Positions 1 through 13,039 of a DNA stretch of 64,000 nt are shown piece after piece. Every line of letters begins with the position of its first letter. Position 1 is the stretch's first letter. Under the pieces are notes generated by a model that saw nothing but the letters and a program-made list of their open reading frames with translations, did not search any database and was not told where the DNA came from. A program made the position numbers and the translations under genes. The DNA comes from Liolophura sinensis (lineage: Eukaryota > Mollusca > Polyplacophora > Chitonida > Chitonidae). The stretch covers positions 56,465,249 through 56,529,248 of the forward strand of contig NC_088295.1 in the NCBI RefSeq assembly GCF_032854445.1, read 5' to 3'.

Positions 1-154
1 TCAGACACCACAAAAAGTTTTCAGCACAGAGGAATATAGGAGAAATTCACTAACTGAAGACAAATGTTATAACTAGAATGTTTTGACCTGCATCAAAAAT
101 TGATTAACGTTCTAATTTTGAAGTTGCGAAAATCTGGAGGAAAAATGGAATTAC

Positions 155-242
155 CGTCTTTTCCACAGGAACACGAGTAGAACCCCGATCAGAACACACA
201 CCACCAGTCCTCCGATAACCCCGCCCACAATAACACCGGTAT
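155..242 (-). CDS. Gene A exon 5: transmembrane segment
   Basis: Acceptor TTTCTCCCCAG enters in phase 1 and donor GTAATT leaves in phase 2. The exon encodes a glycine-containing helix (VIVGGVIGGLVVCVLIGVLL) followed by the stop-transfer residues WKRR. The same frame is open upstream to another acceptor at 338, so a longer form with 32 more residues, four of them cysteines, is possible. The tail exon lies outside the window. Confidence 0.7.
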
Positions 243-3200
243 CTGGGGAGAAAGAGAAACTTGTAGGGCAAACTTGACCAAACTTCTGACAATCACTCCT
301 ACAGTCTTTGGGTAATATACAAGTCTTTACAACCGTACCTGAGAAGAAATCTGTTCAAGATAACGAGAATTCTACTATGGACAATACCAGCTTTTGTAAA
401 CATTTCGACATTACACCTAATATCACATGTGGCTATAAACATGGGTATACAGTTAGACACAGTTTTGCACGTTTTGGGAGAGATCTGTCAAAATCAGACT
501 CTTTAGGAAAGAGTCACCACTGAACTATATGAAATGCAATGATTTGTGGCAAATGAGACTTGTACAGTAGAACTGTAAACACTGTGTCCTCTATCTAGTC
601 AATAGAGTGCAGCACATAAGGCTTTCCTGAAATTTTATACTGTATACTTATTTTCAGCAAATTTAGAAATTCAAACCTTACTGTTCACATTCAAATAGCT
701 GGCTTTAAGGATATAAGGATAGGAGGATAGGCGCTCTGGGGCCGACTGTTCAAAAGATTATTCAAAGTTAAGCTAATTAACATGTCATTTGTACATTTTC
801 TCGCTTTCACTGCTTGTGAGGCCTTAGTGACAATAGGTCGTCGACGAAGCTCGTGTGGTCGTATATGCAGTCTGACATTCGTTGCAGCTCACTTGTCTTC
901 CATCAATATATGTAAGTCCTCCACCCATAAAACTGACTTAAAACAATCATATTCAACCTTTTGGCTAGGTACTAACAAAACAAAACAAGTGGTCCTCAAC
1001 AAGTCCTTGCCATCAAAACCCATCGATTCCTGATAGCGGGTGAATCGGCAAATTCCGTGTCCAGGAATGAGCCTGGGTTTAGCCGCTGTTGGTAACTGAT
1101 TTATTACCAACAGATTGATCTATTATTAGACATTTTGCGACCTGCATGGTAATGCCCCTATTCTACTGGGTCTTAATAGCGTACCGTTTAGTTCCCCTTT
1201 TAAAGGAAAGATATCACGAGTTGTATTTTCCAAAGCGAGGCTGTTATTTGGCGACGTTGTCTCGTATGACGTCACGGTGGGTTGGTATGTCGTCATGGTC
1301 TCGTATGACGTCAAGGTGGGTTGGTATGTCGTCGTGGTCTTGTATGACGTCACGGTGGGTTGGTATGTCGTGGCTGAAAACAAAAGAAAGTTGTCACTGC
1401 ACCTAAACGGGGCCTTTGGTGCCAAACTATCTTGAAATTTATCCATTATACTACTTATGTAAAGCTGAAATATTATTAAAGTGTTCAGTTTAGAAAATTA
1501 TACGTTTTATTGACGAATTTTACCAACATCTTTGAGTAAGACATGGGTGGTCTTGGAGTAAATTTACATTGGTTGGCTGATATAGCTGTGTGTAATGTAT
1601 GTTAGAAATTAGATCTGCGTTGTGATAGACATCCACTCAGATGGCATGTATTTTGTTTTAATTACATTTATTTTTTTATTCAACCATAATACTCAAGAGT
1701 TCAGTTTCATGGGTGCAGGAAACAGGAGTGGCTGTGGAAAACCACAGTTATTAAGTGATCAATCTTGAGTGATTGCTGTCCCTGATAAAATAATTGGGCA
1801 AATTTGTATTTTGCAAAACTTAGTCTGAAAGAACGATAACACTATATAACCTATATCAAACTGCTGTGCAGGTGACAGTTTAATAGGGAACTTAATTAAT
1901 GTGGTTCCAAACTGTGGATGTAGTTTGTGGGGGGAAAAACAGTAACATCGTATACTGAATACAAGAAACAATGGTCAATGGACCTTGTAGCATTGGTATA
2001 TATAACCTATTTATCATAGCCCTTCGAATAAGTTTTACAGACCCCTATAGGTGCAGTTGAGCAGTATGTAGGAATTATTGTATAACTGCATTAGATCATC
2101 TGCAATTGCTGCACGAAACTCAGTTTTAAAAACCTGTAATGCCCCTTTCTTTCTTTTTTGTTGAACTACTATGAAGGCCATACAATATGTTTACCCCAAA
2201 TAACCTAAATAAGTTTTAGTTCTTCACACAACTGACAAAATGCGAAATTTCAAGGCCAGTAGCAGAAATCTAACTTACCGTTTGTCTTTACTGAAGACGA
2301 TTCTTCTAATCCTCCTGTCGAGTCTGCTGAGATTGTTTTTGTTGCAAGAGGAGGACAAGTCCCTGACAATAATAACAGTTGATAAATTATACATCAATGA
2401 AATTAAAGACGCTAGGAAGTTTACTAGATTATGAGAAAAAAGAAATATACCAAGCACCTTAACCTCTCATTGGAAAAGAACTACCACGAAGAATGCAACG
2501 AAGATGCTTGTATAGCTTGTATAGTACTACCCGATCCTAAGGATATACTCAACGCCTGTCATCCGCCCATCTTGCAAGCATCTTGATCGGCTGTGAGGCG
2601 AATCCTACGCGGATCATAGGGCCATGATGGGCGGCCCATGCGCGGATGTTGGCACCATCTCGATGGCATCTTACGCGGACCTTGATTGACCGGTACATGT
2701 AGTCTCGCTTAGACCGTATATGGCACTTTAGCTTTTACCTACACGGTAGCTATAAACATGACATGATATATGTTCAGTTTGCTTACCTGGAAAGGTAGGC
2801 GTGGTGACGAGAATACTATAACTGAATGATCTTTCATTCGCTTTACTCTCTCTCATTCAAACCTGTTAAAAGGTGATCTAGCCCAATGCATGACGTCCAA
2901 CTTTTTCTTTCTCGTTTCTCAACGCTGTTTATTAGTGTAAGTGGAAATGTAAAGTCGTTAACGCATTCCCGGACAACCGGAGATAATGGAAGTTCTCACC
3001 AAAAGCTGTACTAATAGTATAAATTAGGCACCCGTGGTGCCTAAATTATCATTTATAAGTTCTGTTATATCTATACACTATATTTAGCTATTAAATTGAC
3101 TGATTATCTAGATTATGTGCGAATTAGTAACCACGCTGGGAGATAGACCGTTAGTCAATACCCATTTTTATTTCCAGAGAACAAACATGGTCGGTGTTGA

Positions 3201-6200
3201 ACAGTGCGGGATTATGTGTAAATGTTATGTGTAAACGTTAGTGTGTGTTGTAAAACTCTACGCAGATCATGGTCGGATCCTATACCCATCATACGCGGAT
3301 CCTACGCCCATCAAATGCGAATGGTACACCCATCTTGACTGTATAATCGAGCAGTACTGTACATCTCAGTAGCCCAAAGTTCTCATATTACGACAAACGT
3401 GATATTTGATAATCCGAAAATGGAGAGATTCAAAGGTTTTAGACTCTCCAGACACAGGTTCTCCAGATGGTACATCTTATCTGGACCTACATTTGTACAA
3501 AGACCAGAAGGGTTTCCTATCTCGCAGACGCATTTGTCAGATCTTGAGTGTTGTGTGAGGATTTCAATCAACTTCACAAGTTATAACTGCAAAAACTAGT
3601 ATATCACGGTTATTAGATTAAACGCCTTCTCTTCAAGTTTCTTAAGTTTTACAATACAATTCTCTTGTACGTAAATACAGATAGACTGATTTCACTCAGT
3701 CGCCTAGAACATACCTTGCCTCTTTTCTACTTCACTGAAAACTGTTGACTGCTTCTCTTTGTATGATTCCGTCCTATTTTCGCACTTTATATAATTTCTT
3801 GGGAATTAGCCATGCGACTACTGACCCGGAACACCCCTACGAGTTGACGGCTGGTATACGAATGTCTGTTTCGACGCATAGATTACAATGCTAAAACACG
3901 TTTTCAAATCGTTCTACTGAACTTCAAAAGTAAAAATAGTCAAAAGTATTTTTGTTTAAACATTTTAGTCATAGGGCCAAAATTACCTAAGGGGCACTCG
4001 CCATTAAGAAGGTCATTTACCGATGACATACACGAGAAATAACTTGCAATGCTCCGGGAGACACCATTTTCTTCAAACGAGAGCGAAAACAGAAAAAAAC
4101 GTGTCTGTAGTGTTTCTGAGATAAGATGTTTTGTTGTTTCTATGGGTAAATAAATTGTTATATGGTATATTTAACGACCGAAAAGTTCGTATTCCCCGGA
4201 TATTATACTATCTAGAAAAAGAAACGCATAACCCGGTTTTTTGCGGAGGTGATGCAGTCTTTTCAATTATGCATAACTAAATAAGAATTGCTATTCTGCA
4301 AATATTTTTTTACACAGATTAAGGAAGGGTCCATATCTAGACAACAAGGCCATCAACTTGAGGTAAGACACTCACAATGAGTCTCCCACTTGAGTGGAAT
4401 GTCAGTATCTGTTGTGACCACCACGGGCACGAATAACAGTTCTGACACGCCTTGTCATGGACTAGATGAGACGCTGGATAGAGGCCTGGGGAATGTTCTG
4501 CCACTCCTCCTGTAAACATGCAACTTGCTCTTGAAGCGTTTGGGGTTGAGGTTGACGTTGGCGTAGACGTCGATCAAGTTCACCCCACAGATGCTCAATT
4601 GGGTTAAGATCCGGGGAACGGGACGGCCAGGGTAGCACATTTACATTGTTTTCGGCGAGGAAGTCCCTTTGTGACACGTGCCGTGTGCGGTCTGGCGTTG
4701 TCCTGCGGGAACAACTCCCGCTGAACGTCAATGACAGGTAAGAGGTGTGGCTGCAGAATGGTGTCTCGGTAGCGTACGGCCGTAAGATTTCCCTGAACGT
4801 GGACAAGATTTGTACGACCAGTATACGATATTGCTGCCCACATCATCACACTCCCTCCACCAAATCTGTCCACTTGACGTACGCAGTTAGGGGCATAACG
4901 TTCGTGAGCACGTCTGTAAACCCGGTTTCTACCATCACGTCTCTGCAATAGGAATCTGGACTCATCACTGAACCAAATGCGTCGCCAGTTGCGTAGATTC
5001 CATGCAGTCACGTTGTTACACCATCGGAGGCGATTGGCGCGATGGTGAGGACGCAGCACGATCCCAACATAGGGCCTCCTGGCTCTCAGTCCATGTTCCC
5101 TCAGCCTGTTCCGCACTGTCTGACCTGATATCCTCCTCAGTCCCGGTATGCTGGCTGCTGTGCTTTCAGCTGTAGCACAACGGTCACGCAAATGGAGGAC
5201 CCTTATGTAGCGATCTTGGGCTGCTGTAGTGACACGTGGCCGACCTGAACGCCGACGGTCATTTGTTGTCCCAGTATTGTTGTAGCGGGCAGCAAGCCGT
5301 GAAATCGTGCTCTGGCTGACGTGTAGACGCCTAGAAATGGACGATTGGGACTCTCCAGCTTGAAGTCTTCCAATGGCAATATTTCTTGTGACAGTGTCAA
5401 GACGTGGCATGTTGAATCAGCTTGAAAACACCACTTTTAAGACGCCGATTTCCGGCCCGAAGTTGCGGTTTTATAGTCACACACTGCATGCTTTCCATGT
5501 GTAAGTTCGGCGTGTAAGACTGCACGTGATGCAGTGTGGTGCTGTATTTTTTACTTCTTCCAAAAACGGCCTCCAAACTCAACATTTTCAACCAAGAAAT
5601 GTTTTGAGGAATAAAATGTGTGCTAACTGTGACTATTAACAATATTAAAACACATTTTGCTCATGAAATGAAGACAAAATGTATTTATTTCATTTTAAAA
5701 TAAAACAAAACACCTATGCGTTTCTTTTTTTGGATAGTAGGCCTATATTTCCGGAATCAGCAACGCCGAATGAATTAGATGGGAGTGTCAAATGTTTATT
5801 TCGTGCACCCTGAGTCGATAAAGGGACAGGGACAACAACTCAGATAAAACAATACAGCGCAGTACATGCCCCGTGGAAATATGTTCCTATCGCTCACTGG
5901 TTATCAGAGTTCCCTGGCGATGCAAAAACAGCCCCGCTCACAAGAGCAGCTATGCCCTAACCGAGCGCCGCCAATCTCTGCACTGAGATCTGCCCGGTCC
6001 GAAATTTGACTCGAAACCAGCAAGAGCGGAACAAGAAAAATAACTCAACAAACTAAAACCGTGAAGACCCGTCACACATAAAATTGAAATTAACATTACT
6101 GCACTTTTAAACCTGATTTTTCTCTGAATGGTACGACAGGAGGTTTGTAAAGTACTATTTGTAAAGCATTTACATGAATATTTGGAACAATGTTGCTGAC

Positions 6201-8266
6201 AAGAGATTGAATTTCATTGATTATATGTGATCATTTGTCAACTATCACAACGGCGTCCCTACTCCATAGTTTAACTCTCCATGTTGTAGGCCTTTGTATT
6301 GCAGCTGAAAGTTATCTATTCGTATGTATTCAAAATAACTCAGCGAAACTGTTAATTCTTTAGTGTCAACAGAATTTAAGTGATTGCTAAAATACCTACC
6401 GGAAGAAGTGCATGTGTATGTGATCGATCTCACGCTGCTGACTGTGGATATGTCACTGGGACGTACACACGGGTAAGCTACTGGTCTCGGACTGGAGGAA
6501 TGAAGATCACACTGGCTTTGGCCAGTACAATTTTCCTGTAACTTATGGCGGTAATCGTTTATATTTCTAACCCAGATACATCGGCTTGTGTTACCACGGC
6601 AACATCGGTCAGGCACAGGGGCTGATATATGACGAGGACAACGTTGGTCGTTTAGATCCCATTGGTAAAACTTGACCTCTAATATACAGATCTGTGTTCC
6701 CTCGTCACACTCTAATTTGTTGTGTGTTTGACTGAAAACTGATGATCCGTGACAGGCGTCGGAGATACTTACTGAAAAATATAAACAAGAATTGTATACA
6801 AAACATGAAAATGTAAAAATGTGTGATTCTACACACACAAAATAGAAAGGAACAAATCATGCAGGAAGAACAGAACACTCTGTATTGCCTGTGTGGGTCA
6901 GATGGAAGCACCTTAATCTAGCTCATTAGTCAAACAGTTGCACGGCACCCGTCGAATCACCTTCACGTGTATGTGGTGAAAATCGGGTGAGTTGGGGTAG
7001 GAGGGTGGGTGGTGTGTTGTGTGGGAGTCCAATAATATATGAGTGAAATATTTTTAGTACGGCATTAAAAAATAAATTCTATAGCACAGATATTGGTGTT
7101 ATTACATCACACGGCAATTTGTACTACATTAACTGCTGGTGTATTAATACATACTCTCACCATATAATGCTGGCAGTCGCCGTTTAAGTGAAATATTGTT
7201 AAGTGCGGCGTAAAACTCCCACAAAATACATATTATAACACAGCATGGTGTAACAGGTTTGTCACGCGCACTGATAAAGGGCGGTGTTTATCTCTGAGCC
7301 CTGTCCCATACACGTTATGGTCATCAGTGGAATGTTTTTCAGAACCAAAATTAAACAACTACTTAAATATACTACTTAACAAAGCTCATTGTTTTCTTCT
7401 TTTTTTTTTTTTTTGTTATTGTTGTTTTATTTTTTTTTTTTTGTTTGTTTGTTTTCTTGGCGCGATTCTTCAGTCACGTAAGCTTGTATTTCATTTCCTT
7501 CAGCTATTTACAAGTCTTTTATGACATGAGTTTTGTCACTAGTTTTAGTCTTAGTCTTAAAATTGTACAGGAAAGAGATGCCCAGGGGAATAGGCCTACA
7601 TAAATGTGAAATATTGCTACATTTAGTATCCTTCTTTAGAATTCGCTTCATGTTAGCGTTCTGTATTTAGTGTTGTTCGTCATATATACGTTTGCAAAGA
7701 GTGCCCTAGTTAAATTCTAAAACAATGCACCCCTATGCACACCGACTAGGTTTGGTAACGTCTACACAGTAGACATAAACTTACGTGAGACTTGGCCGGC
7801 CCATTTATGATCAGCGTAAGATCCTGTACATATTTATCACCATTCAGAGAAAATTCTGTTGATTTGATTGGTTGAAATGCCAAACATTCAAGACCGAACA
7901 TGAAAGTACATCAGTTTTCATATACCCCTGCAATCAAGGCGTCAGGCTCGGATGTATCCCCAGAATCAAGGCGAAACGTACAGATGTAAAATGTAAACAA
8001 AAAGGGAGACAACTTTGAACAAACTTCGTTAATATTTTCATCTGCTTCGCCTCGGAAAAATATTATCGACATCAGCCAAATATCTAGCCGTAAACCCCCG
8101 GAAGGCCGTCATATAACAAATAATATATACACATATATGTATATTGTGACACGCCCCTTCTAAGACACTCACCTTCACTATCTACGGAACATACTTGCAG
8201 TCCAACTGTCAGAATTGTCAGGAAGATTGGCATATACATGGACGGTTGTCCTCTAATAAGACACAT
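155..8266 (-). CDS. Gene A: SUEL-lectin-like transmembrane receptor (3' partial; last exon off the left edge)
   Basis: Model joins minus-strand exons 8173-8266, 6400-6771, 2279-2362, 1185-1373 and 155-242. All junctions are phase 1 until the last donor, which is phase 2. The product has a signal peptide (residues 1 to about 27), an SUEL/galactose-binding-lectin-like domain (32-155), Thr/Ser/Pro-rich stalks (156-246) and a transmembrane helix followed by WKRR. The cytoplasmic tail should lie left of position 1, because the nearest tail exon in the window (20669-21203) is upstream of this gene and belongs to gene B. The intron between lectin and stalk carries a Tc1-like insertion. Seen: open frames, splice sites and the near copy in gene B. 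Inferred: surface recognition receptor; ligand unknown. Confidence 0.72.
1185..1373 (-). CDS. Gene A exon 4: mucin-like repeat stalk, three 13-residue units
   Basis: Acceptor TTGTTTTCAG is followed by three units of the pattern TYQPTVTSYETTT (39 bp each), then NNSLALENTTRDIF with two N-glycosylation sequons. The donor after AACG is GTACGC, which is weak, but it keeps phase 1 and is matched by GTACTA in gene B. The opposite strand is also open across the repeat because 39 is a multiple of 3. Confidence 0.65.
2279..2362 (-). CDS. Gene A exon 3: Ser/Thr-rich stalk
   Basis: The exon has 28 codons in phase 1-1, with acceptor TTATTGTCAG and donor GTAAGT. It encodes a low-complexity segment (begins GTCPPLATKT) rich in S and T, suited to O-glycosylation. 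The paralogous exon in gene B is also open, with matching splice sites. Confidence 0.65.
3424..3562 (+). mobile_element. Shortened copy of the retroelement-like fragment in gene A intron
   Basis: Same sequence as 25320-25556, but about 110 bp in the middle (the LYDKRD..GVYIS part) are missing, joining CGCAGAC directly to GCATTTGTCAGATC. Confidence 0.5.
4206..5739 (-). mobile_element. Tc1/mariner-like DNA transposon in an intron of gene A
   Basis: Inverted repeats 4207-4230 (ACTATCTAGAAAAAG..) and 5715-5738 match over 24 bp with two mismatches and enclose a transposase relic. In the paralogous intron of gene B the site is empty (about 26388-26391, ..GGATATTAATTTCGG), so insertion followed the duplication or was lost from B. 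The right end has a few extra bases before a TA, so the TA duplication is not clean. Confidence 0.85.
4402..5410 (-). pseudogene. Tc1-like transposase, broken by a frameshift and a stop
   Basis: The relic starts MPRLDTVTRN at 5410. An N-terminal helix-turn-helix region (SQSSISRRLHVSQSTISRLA) and a GRPRVTT linker precede the catalytic region with WFSDESRF, DNARPHTA and PDLNPIEHLW. The frame shifts just after DNARPHTA (near 4684), and a TAG follows RLI (4459-4461) before the usual ending VRTVIRARGGH. The spacing between the second D and E, read across the shift, is about 36 residues rather than 34. Inactive as read. Confidence 0.88.
6400..6771 (-). CDS. Gene A exon 2: SUEL/galactose-binding-lectin-like domain
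   Basis: The exon has 124 codons, phase 1 on both sides, acceptor TTTTTCAG and donor GTAGGT. It opens with ISDACHGSS and closes with SVRSITYTC, with 11 cysteines at the spacing of SUEL-type lectin (Gal_Lectin) domains, including LEC, QIC, RCC, ENC and PC. The usual YGR sugar-contact motif is not evident; FYQWD stands in that place. Gene B has a close copy and gene C a distant one. Confidence 0.75.
7155..7228 (+). mobile_element. SINE 3' fragment in intron 1 of gene A, paired with 27790-27863
   Basis: CATATAATGCTGGCAGTCGC, AAGTGAAATATTGTTAAGTG and CGGCGTAAAACTCCC in both duplication copies. Confidence 0.5.
7399..7455. repeat. T-rich low-complexity tract, also at 28030-28090 in copy B
   Basis: Two T runs separated by TTGTTATTG and followed by TTTGTTTGTTTG. 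It lies in intron 1 of genes A and B, with lengths differing between copies. Confidence 0.85.
8173..8266 (-). CDS. Gene A exon 1: signal peptide
   Basis: The first in-frame ATG is at 8266. A hydrophobic stretch (MPIFLTILTVGLQVC) is followed by SVDSE and a GTGAGT donor at 8172 in phase 1. Met10 or Met12 could be the real start, since the hydrophobic core begins there. The exon is identical in gene B. Confidence 0.7.
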
Positions 8267-8973
8267 CTTGAAGTTTTCACATCTGTTCACCCCGAGGAAA
8301 GATACAAGTCGTTGGAATGAACGTAAACGGCGAATGTATACGTATTAGCTAGTAATCAGGACGACTGGCTGAACACCTGCGTAATCCAAACAAACAGAAA
8401 GAGTTATACATCAAGAAGGGTTTGTCATCACCCCATTTTCGTCAGAAGTATGATCACAGGTGCCTCGTAAGACAACAGAAGAAAACTCAGCTAAATGTGC
8501 CTCCACCCTCCACTCTCTAGTATATCACGGGCGACTCTGTGTGCTTACAGAACGTGGTCCCTGTGACAAATCCCGTCCCCCTCAGTGATCTGTTACTACT
8601 GCTTTTCGGGAAGCAGAGCATGTCAATGCGGCTAAATGCTAGAACACCCACGTCTTTCATGTACACAAACTCGCATATGTATGGAAGCCGGATGCGCCCA
8701 GGCTGTCTTTCCTTTACACACTTTCCCCAAACCAGGAAGATCGACATCTAAGCGACACTACGAGATTTAGCCAAGAGTCATGCAGCCCCGGTAAGGAGGA
8801 CAACGCGATATTCTGAAAACTTTCTATAGACACCCCAGCCACATTTAGTCCGGAATATCGTAGTCTGAATCTGGCATTGTCAACTGAATTTTGTGTCCTC
8901 TCCCAAATCCCGTTTACTCCTTCATTTATCCGCCAAATCTTGTCTGAATTTCGACCACATCTCATATAATGGA

Positions 8974-11900
8974 TTGGTTGTCGACTTAGTCATGACTTAA
9001 AAGTGAACATAAAGTCAGCAACTATATATACATAGAAAAAATGATACAGTACACAGTTATCCCAGAAAAATATGTAAAAAGTTCTACGAAGTTTTAAATG
9101 CCGAAAAGATGAAGTTCAGCAATAGGAAAATGACAGTGATGGATAATTGACTCTGAGCCGCCATGTTGCAGGAGCCCTTATGGAGTGTGCCAATCTCTAG
9201 CGCTGAAAGCGTCATGCGATAAATGGCTGTCACGTCAAAAAACACATTAGCTCTCTATTGTCGATTTTTAGGTTGGGTTGATTGTTCAACTGATGCATTT
9301 TGGACCACATATATATGAGCAGCTAAACGAGAACGTCACAATATGTACATGTTGGGCAGGATACTGCAGTAACTTGTCAGGATGATCGGGCAAGAAAACC
9401 GCCTCGGGAGAGTCACTGCTTGAGGAAAAATATTTTGACTTTGCATTATATTTCCTACACAAAGCCATATTTATTACGAAAATATCTTCCCAAACCTGAA
9501 TGAAAGAGTCTGCTACGAATCAGAAGGTCCTGCTATGTTCAGAAAATTCCCTGAAATCGGTACAGCCAGCTAGGTCGAATACTTACACCCATGTAGGACG
9601 AGGACGAGCAGGACAGCTAAAACACGACGCTTGTGTCCACGAACATCGCTCTGACCGAGCAATAGAACATTTCTGGAATTCTTCTTTATCAACTAATTGA
9701 GCTTTAGTGACTGACTTTATGTTCACCTTAAGAAGGGTATGTTCTCTGTGCGAAATAAATACCCTTTTATTGTGTTAGTTTGTTTCTTTTGTTGTTAATA
9801 ACGTCATGCACACTGAAGAATTTTCCTTTTATATGATGGTGGTCAGTTTTATGCAATGAGGAAACTACAGTGTCCGGTATAAACCACCGACCTTTGGCAA
9901 GTTGCTGACGTACTATCCCACATGTTACCCACAGACGTGCTCACCATACTGGTTGACGACAAGTGTTCTTCAAGGAAGTTTGGTGCCACTAAGACCCAAA
10001 GTACAGTGAGAGAGGGGGAAATCAGTAAATTCCATGCTCCAACTATCAGTCTCGTTTTCTTCCTCAGCAACTGTTTTATTACGAACTTCAAGTTAGTGAC
10101 GGACGTGTGACGTACGCTCACTTACACCATGTGCTTTCAGCGAAGGTTACACTATATGCAAACGGCACAATGAGTGCTGCAGACTTTGTCACCAAAGCCC
10201 CAAAATTGTGAGAGCAGGCAAATCTAATTATTCCCTGCTCAAAGCTTCGTAAGTCAAGCGCCTTTAACAATCAGTGCTATAAAAAAGATGAAAACATGGT
10301 TCAAGTCGAGACATTTAGAGGAATGACTCCTTCTGGAACCAGATCGACACTGAATGTCATCTAAATCTCGAAATGTACACTACCACTCCAACTTTACATC
10401 ATTTTTAACTTTCCATTAACCTGTTTTCTAATCTGAAAAAAGTAAGACATTCTGGCGAAATTTGGAGGACAGCGCGAGATTCGAACGAGATTCTGTAGAG
10501 ATTTCGTGTCCCCTGAGATGAATTCGTGATCTTATTTCAGAGCACGGCATTCCTGTACACCTCGTTTTATTCATCAAATTACGCCGTAAAATTTGGGTTC
10601 ATCTTGCCAGCTAGAATGTACATGTATAATGTCCCAATTTCTAACTCGAGCTCAAATTTAAGCTTGGAAAATCAAATCATTTATTTTGAGGAGATAGCAA
10701 CATTTGGACGACCTGAAGACGAAATGCGATATTCTGACAAGATTAAGTGGAAAGTCGATGTGTTCTGCGAGATATGGTCGAGAATTGGTCGAGGATTGGT
10801 CGAGGTTTGGTGGAAAAGTGAAAAGATCAGGAGATCAAGTGAAAAGAGATATTCCACTGAATATCGTTGGAGTCTCGTTCGGATTTGATCAGAATGAGAT
10901 GTTGTTCTCATCTCGACTGAATCTTCTTTAAATTTCGTGTGTCGTTTGAAAATCGCGGTTTCTAGTTTAAAGCAAATTTGCGCAGGAAGTCAAACATGAA
11001 AGTGACCCCCTGGAGCGACGGTGACAAGAACAAATCTTCTTATTCCCTGTACAACCTCGAGAAACACTCTAACCCGAAGTCTTCTTATTACCTGTACAAC
11101 CTCGCGAAACACTCGAAGTCGTAGAGACTGGTAAACGAATGTTAGCCAAACATCTGGCAAGGTGTAGGTGGAAATATGTGTTTTCGCTCTCGTCTTCAAA
11201 GTTTATCTCAAATAATTTCAGTCGGGTATGGAGAAGCCATTTAATAACAAAAACACTGATGTTTAGCCATGGTACTAAGGGGTGTCAAAGTTGTCAATCT
11301 TAACGCATTGACATGAGCAGTTAGAATAAAACTCTAAATGCTCTTTTACTGAGCATAGATATCAGAGAAGAACCGGCATTTTCAAGTACTCGAGCCATTT
11401 GAGAGCATCTTGCCTTGACGTGGAATCACGATGTCGACATGGAAAAGACGGGTGTTGAGGTATTGTTTGATGGGCAAATGCCAAACAAAACTTTTATTTG
11501 CAGCTAAATGGAACTTTATAAGTCCCTGGGGACAGATGTTAAATATATTTAGTTAAACAAGGGTGAAAGAAATACATTTCAGGCAGCATTATCATCTCAG
11601 ACACCAAATTAGGGACACTATTTCTTTTGAAGCCACCGGAAAAGAGCGACTCCGGTGATGTTGTCGAGCTTTCCAACAACATCTGCGATCAGCGTAGGTT
11701 ACGCAGTTGTATATCCATGTACTTTCGGAGACAATGCCTATTCGATTGGGATATATGCTTGTGCTAAAACAGCTGTGCGCTGACTTATACTATCAAAAGA
11801 CTGAGAATATAGACTGGCATTTAAACATATGTGGGCTTCATCTTAATGACCAAACTATTCCATAATATACAATAACGTGGTAATCTAGTGGATATATATC

Positions 11901-12150
11901 TTTGTCCCCACATCATCCTTGATTCTCGGTTGCTAGGGTCTGATCAGGCGGGTTAAAATGTGGACATAAACTTGTCAGAGCTACAGGCCATACCTACAAG
12001 AGTTGAAATTCACACCCATTGTTTAAATCCCCATGTACTTTTCTCATCGCGCAGATAACTTATAATATCTACACTGAAGAAAAAAAAACTATAGGCTTTT
12101 GGCCACCTTTTATAGTGCTTGCTGTATGCAGGCACACACACCTGTTAAAA
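8974..12150. other. Region upstream of gene A, no gene recognised
   Basis: Contains the ACCACCGACCTTTGGCAAG repeat remnant (about 9870) and the two-unit repeat at 11030. Several 60-120-codon ORFs occur on both strands in both duplication copies but show no domain, and splice sites or stops disagree. Any promoter of gene A should lie here, but no clear core element is seen. Confidence 0.5.
11030..11118 (+). repeat. Two-unit direct repeat, also at 31832-31925 in copy B
   Basis: The unit AATCTTCTTATTCCCTGTAC..CGAAACACTCTAACCCGAAG occurs twice in tandem in both duplication copies. It creates plus-strand ORFs in B that a stop interrupts in A, so it is not taken as coding. Confidence 0.6.
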
Positions 12151-12157
12151 CACTTAC

Positions 12158-12238
12158 CTTCATCATCGGCGGAACATTACCACAGATCAGCTCTGATAGC
12201 TACCAGGAAGATAGCCAGGTATGCGGGTCGTTGACTTG
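12158..12238 (-). pseudogene. Degenerate signal-peptide exon upstream of gene A
   Basis: The minus strand reads RPAYLAIFLVAIRADLW, a TAA stop (12177-12179), then CSADDE and a GTAAGT donor in phase 1. This parallels the end of gene A exon 1 (MPIFLTILTVGLQVCSVDSE plus GTGAGT). There is no in-frame ATG, and an upstream in-frame TAG bounds it. Probably a relic first exon of an ancient duplicate. Confidence 0.4.
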
Positions 12239-12949
12239 TGACTAGGAACTTCTCGACCTGCTACACCTGTTCTTTCAGCTGAAGGACATCTTATATGGCC
12301 TTATGTCAAAGATGTAAAGAATCAGTTACAGATCAATGTAGGCATGAGGATTCGTAGATTTTCCATTTTCATCCGGTAATTTTTCACCAGTATATAAGTC
12401 TTTGAGTTGATCAGACACTCACCATGGTATGAAGACAGCACGATATGTACTATGTCCTCCTTATGCAAACCACAAACTTGCTTGTTCCTATGTGTGGGCT
12501 ATTACATTATGACTTCACAAATTGTTTCATAGGTATGATCTAATACGGCTACAAAATATCGGTGAACTACGCGATCTCACTGCAGGCAAATCTAGAACAC
12601 TTTTATTTACATTAGTCTATTTACAGTTAGACTAAAACTCTGACCGTGACATGAAGCCGGATCTCACCGAGTATGCCATCTATCACACTGTCGTTACTGC
12701 TCTTGTTTTTAGGCTAAGTGGTGTTGTCGTTTATGTGGCTGTTTTGTATAATAATGTACATAGCGAAATGTCTTGGGATGTTGTATTCAAAGTTACATGT
12801 TCTTGTTACATGTATAAAATACTCACCTGTGCCTGGATTTATGTACTCAACTGTGCAACTATGTATATATTTTTTATTTTTCTTCTGATCGATATAAACA
12901 ATAGTGTCTGTGGTAATGTGAGATGTACAGCTATGTATAACTGTATAAT

Positions 12950-13028
12950 GGCCAAATAAATGCTGGCAGTTGTCGTGTAAATGAAATATTCTTGAGAACG
13001 GTATAAAACACCAATCAAATAAATAAGT
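12950..13028 (+). mobile_element. SINE 3' end, paired with 33853-33935 in copy B
   Basis: AAATGCTGGCAGTTGTCGTG, AAATGAAATATTCTTGAGAA, AAACACCAATCAAATAAATA. Present at the same place in both duplication copies, so older than the duplication. Confidence 0.6.
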
Positions 13029-13039
13029 AAATATAGCCA

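Noticed and set aside
8517-8751. Overlapping ORFs on both strands, conserved at 29150-29384
   Set aside because: Conservation is explained by the near-identical tract covering all sequence there. Both strands are equally conserved and neither has domain or start context.
12651-12959. Hydrophobic plus-strand ORF suggestive of a membrane protein
   Set aside because: The matching copy (33521-33793) differs in frame and length, and its end runs into a SINE fragment.
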